Shown in pieces: positions 17,766 to 24,798 of a stretch of 64,000 bases of DNA. The DNA comes from an uncultured Bdellovibrionales bacterium (GTDB lineage Bacteria > Bdellovibrionota > Bdellovibrionia > Bdellovibrionales > UBA1609). The stretch's first letter is position 1; each line of letters opens with the position of its first letter. Under the pieces are notes generated by a model. The model did not search any database. It saw only the letters and a program-made list of their open reading frames with translations, and had not been told where the DNA came from. Where the stretch lies: positions 174,910 to 238,909 of the forward strand of contig CAILEP010000008.1 of assembly GCA_903833275.1 (NCBI GenBank), in the 5' to 3' direction. The position numbers and the translations under genes were made by a program.

Positions 17766-18366
17766 AAATATATTAAATAAAATCGCAACCGGTGCCGCGC
17801 GCTCAACGTTCACCGGCGGCGCAAAGGCCGCTCGCGTAGGCGCCGCCAATGTTCTTGTTGGCTGCGCTACTGCTCTTGTTGGCTGCGCGCTTTTTTTGGG
17901 TGGCTGCGCGCTTTTTTTAGGTGGCTGCGCCACTATGGAAGACGACAAGCCGAAATTAAGAGGCCCCGCCATCCAAGTTATGACAGGCAGCTATGATGAG
18001 ATCTGGCGCGCGATTCAAAAGTCATTTGCTGGCTACCCAATCCAAATCAACAATCTCGACCAAGGCATTCTCGAGACCGATGTAATTAAAGGCGCCCAAG
18101 TTTGGGTGGCACCCTTCGAAAAATCGCCTCGCCCCTCGAACTATCATTATGTAATCAATGTACGCGTAGTAAAAGGCCGTTCTAAAGGCAAAGAATCGGC
18201 GCAAGTCACGGTCGTCAAACGCATCAGCATGCAACGCGATTTTTTCTCGGCTGACGAAGAAACGTCGTCCGACGGATTAGAAGAAAAATCTTTGCTCTAC
18301 CGCATAGAACGCGAACTGCAGATTGAGCGTTCGCTTCGCAAAGCCTTCGAGAAAAGCAAAAACTAA
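17737..18366 (+). CDS. lipoprotein with four consecutive lipoboxes, BamC-like C-terminus
   Basis: 209 residues. From residue 39 four seven-residue units follow each other (VLVGCAT, ALVGCAL, FLGGCAL, FLGGCAT), giving Cys43, Cys50, Cys57 and Cys64, each a plausible lipobox cysteine. After this the mature part (SYDEIWRAIQKSFAGYPIQINNLDQGILETDVI) resembles the helix-grip start of BamC/NlpB-type domains, but weakly. It begins inside the preceding gene and may be co-translated. Outer-membrane lipoprotein is the best guess. Confidence 0.75.
   Translation: MFRTTHSIFKNILNKIATGAARSTFTGGAKAARVGAANVLVGCATALVGCALFLGGCALFLGGCATMEDDKPKLRGPAIQVMTGSYDEIWRAIQKSFAGYPIQINNLDQGILETDVIKGAQVWVAPFEKSPRPSNYHYVINVRVVKGRSKGKESAQVTVVKRISMQRDFFSADEETSSDGLEEKSLLYRIERELQIERSLRKAFEKSKN
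17851..17934 (+). repeat. four tandem 21-bp repeats encoding lipoboxes
   Basis: Units at 17851-17871, 17872-17892, 17893-17913 and 17914-17934 share the core TTGGCTGCGC or GTGGCTGCGC. Each adds seven residues in frame, so copy-number change by slippage would lengthen or shorten the signal peptide without breaking the frame. Confidence 0.9.
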
Positions 18367-18870
18367 CTATTGCACCTTATTGTAGATCAATTCTTGATCA
18401 GCCGGGTTATCAGTTGATTTCAATACCAACTGTTGGCCATGGCTTGTGGTAATCACGGCAACCAGAAAGGCATCGCTATGAGTGCGACCGTTAACAGTTC
18501 TGTCCATCGTTAACTTGCCACGAGCTCTTTGCCCACGCCCCTCTGTCGTATAATTGCTAGCCGGCACACCCTTATTCGCATCATCCGTCTTGGTTAGATC
18601 AGGCGATTGGCATAATGAATCTGTAAAATACAAATCGCGACCAACCACCTGGCCACCTGAGCCGAAATTAAGCTCGGCCTGCTTCGAGGTGCTGCCAGTA
18701 TCAGCCAGACACTCTGTACGCCATGTTCCGAGTACGCTCGCTTTCAACGATTTGGGGCTGACCTGACCCGAATAATAGTCATGGGCAGCACCAGGGCACG
18801 CTGTCAGCGCCAAACAAGAAGCCAATGCTGCTACCGACACCACCATTGAATAAATTAAATTTGTTCTCAT
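18367..18870 (-). CDS. small lipoprotein of unknown function
   Basis: 167 residues with a signal peptide ending in the lipobox LALTAC. The mature part is polar with the segment VLGTWRTECLADTG, similar in style to lipocalin-like short lipoproteins, and a Gly/Arg-rich middle. No named family. Its stop is adjacent to that of the convergent four-lipobox gene. Confidence 0.75.
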   Translation of the reverse strand: MRTNLIYSMVVSVAALASCLALTACPGAAHDYYSGQVSPKSLKASVLGTWRTECLADTGSTSKQAELNFGSGGQVVGRDLYFTDSLCQSPDLTKTDDANKGVPASNYTTEGRGQRARGKLTMDRTVNGRTHSDAFLVAVITTSHGQQLVLKSTDNPADQELIYNKVQ

Positions 18871-19161
18871 TATACACCTCTTAATAATTCGATTAAATCA
18901 CGATTACGCTTCACCTAAGTACAATGTCTGTGCCAGGTATTCAAATAATGCGCTTGAAAAATCAACACTTGCGCCCACGCCTACATTCGCTACCCGCCGC
19001 TTTAGGCTACCGAAATGACAAACTTTGCTACTCAGATTTCAAATCCAGATATATTTTCTGCAATTGAAGTGACCAATTTTAGCTCGCAACACTCAACATT
19101 CTTTATTTTCCAAAACATTCTTGCTAGGCTGCGTTCACTCAATTTTAGAAAAGGTGGCTTT
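18871..19161. other. divergent intergenic region between two lipoprotein genes
   Basis: Nothing beyond presumptive promoters is seen. An in-frame extension of the downstream lipoprotein runs back to 19015, but lacks a ribosome-binding site and would bury the signal peptide. Confidence 0.4.
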
Positions 19162-19974
19162 ATGAAAGTACAACTATTGGCGATTTTTCTCACGCTCTCA
19201 GCCGCCTTTGGCCTATCGGCCTGTTCGTCTGATACCACCTCAAAAATGGTCAACCCCTACTCCGGCTACTGGCGAATGGATCGCGAAAAAAACAATGGTG
19301 GCCCATTGCCTGAAAATCAACAAGCTTCATCAGCCGAAGACTATTTTCAAATCTCTGACAATGGTGAAGTCTCTAAAATAACCGAAAGTAAAATAATGTG
19401 GGTGATCGATTCGTTGGGCGAAGCCTCTGGGCATGGTTGGCGCGTTAAGTACACGCTCTTGGACAATGGAAAATTAAAATACCGAATTTACGATCGCGAG
19501 CGGTCGGGGGTCTTTTATCTCAATCCGGTTGCCGCAGCAGAGTTTAACGAACAGAAATCGACCTATATCTCTAGACTAAGTGCTCTAATGGGCAATTGGA
19601 GCATGCTAAAGCACCAAAAGCTTGTTCTTGAAAAAATAGTGACGGCATCCAATGGGTCATTGATCACCAAATTGGCGACCGAAATCCCAGAGGTTGACGG
19701 CGATGACAACTTTAAGACCTACAATCCAAAAATTCTTTACTACGAAGGTGGTTCAAAAATTGACGTCAATGACTCTTTGCAAACTGAAATCTTCACATCC
19801 TATTACGATAATAAAATGGTTTTTGGGATTCTATTAAACGTTGCAGAGGGTCGACTCACCGGCAGTTATTATGAGTACAGCGAAGTGCAATACGATGGTG
19901 TTTCAGACGAAGTGTCGCTTATTCAACCTATCGCCGATATGACCCGCACCTACTACTATCGAATTGTAAGATAA
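19162..19974 (+). CDS. lipoprotein of unknown function
   Basis: 270 residues from ATG 19162, which has AAAAGGTGG upstream and gives a proper signal peptide (MKVQLLAIFLTLSAAFGLSAC) with lipobox LSAC. The mature protein opens with YSGYWRMDREKNNGG and is beta-rich. No domain recognised; the GxW(R/K) opening resembles the neighbouring 18367-18870 lipoprotein (LGTWRTE), so the two may be distant relatives. Confidence 0.8.
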   Translation: MKVQLLAIFLTLSAAFGLSACSSDTTSKMVNPYSGYWRMDREKNNGGPLPENQQASSAEDYFQISDNGEVSKITESKIMWVIDSLGEASGHGWRVKYTLLDNGKLKYRIYDRERSGVFYLNPVAAAEFNEQKSTYISRLSALMGNWSMLKHQKLVLEKIVTASNGSLITKLATEIPEVDGDDNFKTYNPKILYYEGGSKIDVNDSLQTEIFTSYYDNKMVFGILLNVAEGRLTGSYYEYSEVQYDGVSDEVSLIQPIADMTRTYYYRIVR

Positions 19975-20016
19975 CGAAATTCTAAGAACGCCGGACCCAA
20001 AAGTGCTTGGCACCTT

Positions 20017-21477
20017 TTACCGAAATAGCCCGATCAGCTGTAGCACCAGAGCTAATACGATGATGGGTGGCACGACCCATTTAATCAGAAAATTCCAATG
20101 AGAATAGAGCACTTCACCTGAGGGGCTTTGCATGGCCACGAACTCATCGCGCTTTACTTTATCATTTACTTCGAAGGCGACTATAAGACCAAGCATTAGC
20201 GCGACAAATGGCACCACCCCGTTTATCAGAACCAAATCAATAATTTCAAGCAATCCCCGGTTGTGCCAAGTGAAGGCCCGAAGAGTCGACGACGAAAACG
20301 CCGGTATCAGGGCCGTTAGCAAAATGGCCGCCCCGGCATAAAGACTGGCGCGGCCACGGGTCAATTGCGAATTTTCGCAAAGGTTCGACACCGCGGTTTC
20401 AAGAAGACTGATGCTCGCGCCAAGCGCCGCCAAATACAAACAGATGAAAAAGAAAATACCGTAAATAAAACCGCCCTCGAGCTTTGCCAAGAACTCGGGT
20501 ACAGTTTGAAAAAGCAATTCTGGCCCGTGCGCCGAAGCCGCACCCGAAATCACCAGCGGAAAAATCATTAGGCCCGCGATAACGGCTGTAAGCGAATCGA
20601 GAAACGCCACGCGAAAACCCGTCGGCGGCACAAGCGACTCATCCTGCAGATAACTGCCGAAGGTCACCATTGTTGCAAAACCAATACTGAGCGTGAAACA
20701 AATCTGGCCAACGGCATAGCCCAGAGAATTGATATTCAATTTTGAAAAGTCGGGGTACATAAAGTAGCGCAAGGCTTCAATACTTGAACTCATTGAGAGA
20801 GATTTAAAAACGAGCACTAAAAGAATGCCGACAAAAATAGGCATAATAAAACCGATCCAACGTTCAATGCCCTCTTCAACTTCTTTGGCCACCACGATCA
20901 CCACGACCGCCAAGTGTACGACCGCGAGACCCATCTGCATCCAACCCGAATCGTGAAGTTGGGTAAAACTTTGTGAAATGAACTCGGTCTGTTCAGCGGC
21001 CGAGGGCAGAGCCATCAAAGGTAAATAGAGAAAGCGCCCGAGAAAAAATAACACCCACCCGCTGATCACAATGTAATAGGCAAGAATAAAAATACAGCAA
21101 AGGGTGGCGAGGACTCCAGCGACTGGCATCATCCCGATCAAGAGTTTCGCGCGCCTTGAACGCAAATTCTTTAAACTCGCGCCGCGTGAGCCCGGCTCAT
21201 TCGCGACGAATGACATCGACTGCGAAGATTGAGCTTGAGCAACAAGTTGGCGCTGAGCACCCAAAACTCCACGTCGAGTGAACTTACCAATCATCAGCTC
21301 ACCGATTAATAGCGGCACGCCCATGATGACAACGAGAACCAAGTAGAGGCACACAAATGCGCCGCCACCGTTCTCTGCCACGATGTACGGAAAGCGCCAC
21401 AAGCTGCCCAACCCGAAAGCTGAGCCGATCGCCGCGAGATAAAAGCCGAAGCGGGTCTTCCAGGCGCGGCGGGCCAT
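20017..21477 (-). CDS. sodium-dependent transporter, SNF/NSS family
   Basis: 486 residues. The N-terminal WKTRFGFYLAAIGSAFGLGSLWRFPYI is the hallmark TM1 of LeuT-like symporters, with the unwound GLGSLWRFP segment; about twelve transmembrane segments follow. It likely imports an amino acid with sodium. The start codon overlaps the der stop by one base (TAATG), so it is the last gene of the rnc-era-der transcript. Confidence 0.92.
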   Translation of the reverse strand: MARRAWKTRFGFYLAAIGSAFGLGSLWRFPYIVAENGGGAFVCLYLVLVVIMGVPLLIGELMIGKFTRRGVLGAQRQLVAQAQSSQSMSFVANEPGSRGASLKNLRSRRAKLLIGMMPVAGVLATLCCIFILAYYIVISGWVLFFLGRFLYLPLMALPSAAEQTEFISQSFTQLHDSGWMQMGLAVVHLAVVVIVVAKEVEEGIERWIGFIMPIFVGILLVLVFKSLSMSSSIEALRYFMYPDFSKLNINSLGYAVGQICFTLSIGFATMVTFGSYLQDESLVPPTGFRVAFLDSLTAVIAGLMIFPLVISGAASAHGPELLFQTVPEFLAKLEGGFIYGIFFFICLYLAALGASISLLETAVSNLCENSQLTRGRASLYAGAAILLTALIPAFSSSTLRAFTWHNRGLLEIIDLVLINGVVPFVALMLGLIVAFEVNDKVKRDEFVAMQSPSGEVLYSHWNFLIKWVVPPIIVLALVLQLIGLFR

Positions 21478-23018
21478 TAGGTGCTCTTCATCATATAAAT
21501 TCGGATTGGGATGCCCTCAAGATTCCATTCTTTTTGAATACGATTGACCAAAAAGCGTCGATAAGCCGGGGTCACCCCTTTCGGGTGATTGGCGAATGCT
21601 AAAAAGCTCGGCGGCTTTTGTTCAGTCTGAGTCAAATAGTAGAATTTCACATTGGTCGTGCGATAAACCGGAGCTGGTGCTTGGCGAATAACGTCGTAAA
21701 AGAAATCATTCAATTTACGAGTCGGTATTTTGAGATTAATTTTCTTCCAAACCTCGAGCACCATATCAAGAAGACCTTCGACACCTTCACCACGAGCCGC
21801 GCTGGTGAAAACCACCGGCACGTCTGGCGCAAAGTGAAACTCGCGATCCAGACGATCGCGAAACCATTGCTTAGGTTCGCCAACCTGGTCTTTTAGCAGG
21901 TCGAATTTGTTCGCCACGACGATCACAGACTTGGCTTTCTCATAAGCATAGCTCGCCATTTTGGCATCCTGCTCTGTGGGGCCATGGGTGCCATCCATCA
22001 CAAGTAAAACCAGATCAGACCGATCTATAGCTTCGTAAGATTTGTAGGCCGAAATAATTTCGACGCCATCACCGCGGCCAAGGCGCTTGGCTTGTTTGCG
22101 CAAACCGGCCGTGTCGACCATCACAAGCTCTTGATCACGATAGCGATAACGTTCTTCAACAGCATCTACCGTGGTGCCGGCCACTTCAGAAACGAGCGCG
22201 CGGTCTTCGCCAACAATGGCATTAAAGAGCGAGCTTTTACCGGCATTGGGCTTACCAACAACCGCAATGCGAATACCACTTTCGTCGGCCGCTCTCTTTT
22301 CAGGTATCGCCGCGAGAATTTTCTCAATAATTTCGTCGGTGTGATCGCGGCGCTCAAATGAGGCGTGCAGGATGTCACAGCCAAATTCGTAAAATTCAGA
22401 CTTTAGAATTTCGGCCTCAGCTTCTCGATCGACTTTGTTAAGCACAACGAAAAATGGCTTGCCGCTTTCAATCGCAATTCGAATTACGTCTTTATCTTCA
22501 GGCAAAAGCCCAGATTTAGCGTCCATCACCACAACTAGGTGATCGACATATTTTAAAATCGCCATAACCGACTGATAAATCAATGCCGAAAAGGTGTCTG
22601 AATTCTTTGTCAAACCACCGGTGTCGAGCACTTCAAATGAGCCGCCCCACCAGTCAGCCTGGCCCACTAAAATATCACGGGTGACCCCCGGCTGATCTTT
22701 GACCACGGCTTTGCGCGATCGAGTCAGAAAATTAAAGAGCGTCGACTTGCCAACATTCGGGCGACCAATGATAGCCACGCGATAAGCACGGGTTGCCGAA
22801 AGCTGCGCCATCGGCAAAAGTTCGCCCTCGGCATCTAGAAGTGAAACTTTGACTTTTTTAGCAGGAGCACTTTCGCCCTCTTCAGTCGACTCGTCAGCGT
22901 CTGCGTTCTCTGACAACTCGGCATCAACAGATGCCACAGCCATCTCAGTCGCCCCGGTCAGTTCACTCGACGTCGTCGGCTTCACGGCCTTAGGTGTGAG
23001 TTCATTCGTTGATAACAT
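21477..23018 (-). CDS. der: ribosome biogenesis GTPase Der (EngA)
   Basis: Two tandem GTPase domains followed by a KH-like domain, the Der signature. Domain 1: GRPNVGKST at 85-93, DTGGL, NKVD. Domain 2: GKPNAGKSS, DTAGLRKQ, NKFD. The C-terminal KH-like part ends FANHPKGVTPAYRRFLVNRIQKEWNLEGIPIRIYM. Der assists 50S assembly. An unusual acidic extension of about 75 residues precedes domain 1; the start ATG at 23018 has AAGGAG seven bases upstream, so the extension appears genuine. Overlaps era by 17 bases. Confidence 0.97.
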   Translation of the reverse strand: MLSTNELTPKAVKPTTSSELTGATEMAVASVDAELSENADADESTEEGESAPAKKVKVSLLDAEGELLPMAQLSATRAYRVAIIGRPNVGKSTLFNFLTRSRKAVVKDQPGVTRDILVGQADWWGGSFEVLDTGGLTKNSDTFSALIYQSVMAILKYVDHLVVVMDAKSGLLPEDKDVIRIAIESGKPFFVVLNKVDREAEAEILKSEFYEFGCDILHASFERRDHTDEIIEKILAAIPEKRAADESGIRIAVVGKPNAGKSSLFNAIVGEDRALVSEVAGTTVDAVEERYRYRDQELVMVDTAGLRKQAKRLGRGDGVEIISAYKSYEAIDRSDLVLLVMDGTHGPTEQDAKMASYAYEKAKSVIVVANKFDLLKDQVGEPKQWFRDRLDREFHFAPDVPVVFTSAARGEGVEGLLDMVLEVWKKINLKIPTRKLNDFFYDVIRQAPAPVYRTTNVKFYYLTQTEQKPPSFLAFANHPKGVTPAYRRFLVNRIQKEWNLEGIPIRIYMMKST

Positions 23019-23892
23019 AACCGAGCTCCTTCATCATTTGGGCGTTTTTCGTCCAATCTTTTTTAACTTTGACATGGGTTTCGAGATAAATTTTCTTACC
23101 CATTATGCGTTCGCATTCTTTGCGCGCCTCGGTGCCAATGTGCTTAATTCGGCGACCCTGGGCCCCAAGCACCATGGGCACAAAACTCTCTCTCGATACC
23201 AAAATTTCAGTGTGAATTCTCGGCAGCTTGCCGGTCTCGTCAAATTTTACTACTTTGACGGCCACGCCATACGGCACTTCTTGATGAAGAGTTTCAAAGC
23301 ATTTCTCACGTACAATTTCGGCAATAAGATCACGCACATTTTGGGTGGTGTACGAATCGTTATTAAAAAGCGGCGCTGGGCTTTCGGGCAACATCTCGCG
23401 CACCAGTGGCAACACCTGCTCGCGCAATTTCTCGGCTTTACGTACGGCACAGACATTAACGATCGGGACATTGTATTTTTGAAGCTCAACACGAAGGCGT
23501 TCGCTGCGTAAATCTTTATCCATATCCATCTTGGTGATCAACGCGAACCATTTCTTGCCCGATTTTGAGGCGAGGTCGGCCAGAGCCACAAGATCTTCTA
23601 ACTTACGAGCGTCGAGGTTCAACACAGCAATAAGCATATCTCCGTCTTTAATGATGCCCTTAAGCTCTTCGCGTAGAAACGTATTGAGCTCAGTGGTCGC
23701 CTCGATATAACCAGGAGAATCAACAAAACACGCCTGCATGTTCGGTTCGTTATAGATGCCGATCACGCGCTTGCGCGTGGTTTGCGGCTTTGGCGAAACG
23801 ATACCGACCTTCTCACCGATCAACGCATTTACCAGCGTGCTCTTACCCGCATTGGGCAAACCGACCAGCGATACAAAACCTGCCTTCATCAT
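23002..23892 (-). CDS. era: GTPase Era
   Basis: 296 residues. GTPase motifs GLPNAGKST, DSPGY (DTPG in most Era proteins) and TKMD, then a C-terminal KH domain with FVPMVLGAQGRRIKHIGTEAR (GxxG-type RNA-binding loop) . Era binds the 3' end of 16S rRNA and acts in 30S maturation. Between rnc (4-base overlap) and der (17-base overlap) in one operon. Confidence 0.97.
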   Translation of the reverse strand: MMKAGFVSLVGLPNAGKSTLVNALIGEKVGIVSPKPQTTRKRVIGIYNEPNMQACFVDSPGYIEATTELNTFLREELKGIIKDGDMLIAVLNLDARKLEDLVALADLASKSGKKWFALITKMDMDKDLRSERLRVELQKYNVPIVNVCAVRKAEKLREQVLPLVREMLPESPAPLFNNDSYTTQNVRDLIAEIVREKCFETLHQEVPYGVAVKVVKFDETGKLPRIHTEILVSRESFVPMVLGAQGRRIKHIGTEARKECERIMGKKIYLETHVKVKKDWTKNAQMMKELGYVINE

Positions 23893-24722
23893 AATGACCC
23901 TTCTAGAGCATGGCGCGCGGCCTCTTGCTCAGCTTGTTTTTTACTTCTTCCACTGCCCGTCGCGACGACACGTTCAAAAACTTTCACCGATACGTGAAAG
24001 ATCTTGTCGTGATCAGGGCCCTCTTCAGAATCAAGAACATATTGCGGAGTCGTCTTAGACTCGCCCTGCAGCTTTTCTTGAAATCGTGTTTTAAAATCAT
24101 CTTTGTAATGCACAGTCAGATCGAGATCATGTAAGCGCCGACTAAAGATATTTTCGATAATCACCCGGGCTCGATCGTAGCCAGCATCAAGAAAAAGAGC
24201 GCCAAAAAACGCTTCGATAAACGACGCCAGCAAACGAGGTTTATTGGCCCCGCCTGATTGCTTTTCGCCCTTACCAAGCCGAATGGCCTTTTGAAAATTA
24301 AGTTCAGCCGCAATTTCGGCCAATATGGTTTCGTTGACGAGGCTCGCTCGAATTTTTGAAAGCTCGCCTTCGGGGCGCTCTGGGTGAAGGCGCATCAGTT
24401 CGGCGGTCAAAACTAAATCAAGAACAGCATCGCCAAGAAATTCAAATCGTTCGTTATGGCCGACCGAATTGACCAAATGCTCGAAATGAAAACTCTTATG
24501 GGTTAGGGCCTGAAGCGCCAAATCTGGATTGTTAAATTGATAGCCCATGGTCGCCACCAGCTCATTCATTCGGGTCAACCAAATGGATTGCGAAGGCTCT
24601 GCTGGCAAGGCTTCTGGCGAAACTGTATTGGCGATTACAGCGGTGCCGACGTTATCGTCGACAGAGTCAATGATGTGAGCCGCGGGCCCGGTTACGGGCT
24701 CGATAGATTTTTCTGAGATCAT
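23889..24722 (-). CDS. rnc: ribonuclease III
   Basis: The catalytic signature NERFEFLGDAVLDLVL is intact, followed by the second acidic site (EAFFGALFLDAG) and a C-terminal double-stranded RNA-binding domain (DFKTRFQEKLQGESKTTPQY...RSKKQAEQEAARHAL). It processes rRNA precursors and cleaves structured mRNAs. About 50 extra residues precede the usual N-terminus. ATG at 24722 has AGGAGG seven bases upstream; a TTG at 24725 is in frame. Confidence 0.97.
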   Translation of the reverse strand: MISEKSIEPVTGPAAHIIDSVDDNVGTAVIANTVSPEALPAEPSQSIWLTRMNELVATMGYQFNNPDLALQALTHKSFHFEHLVNSVGHNERFEFLGDAVLDLVLTAELMRLHPERPEGELSKIRASLVNETILAEIAAELNFQKAIRLGKGEKQSGGANKPRLLASFIEAFFGALFLDAGYDRARVIIENIFSRRLHDLDLTVHYKDDFKTRFQEKLQGESKTTPQYVLDSEEGPDHDKIFHVSVKVFERVVATGSGRSKKQAEQEAARHALEGSL

Positions 24723-24744
24723 CAAGGGCCCTCCTAAGCGGTGT

Positions 24745-24778
24745 GCCCAACTTGTTGAAGGTTTCTAACAAATTGGGC
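24745..24778 (-). promoter_or_regulatory. hairpin in the rnc leader
   Basis: GCCCAA and its partner TTGGGC extend into a 12-bp stem (GCCCAACTTGTT with AACAAATTGGGC, one G-U on the transcript strand) around a 10-base loop, just upstream of the AGGAGG of rnc. It lacks a T-run, so an intrinsic terminator of the metalloprotease gene is less likely; RNase III-type leader control is possible. Confidence 0.45.
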
Positions 24779-24798
24779 GCCACGCGTCAAGAGGCGAT

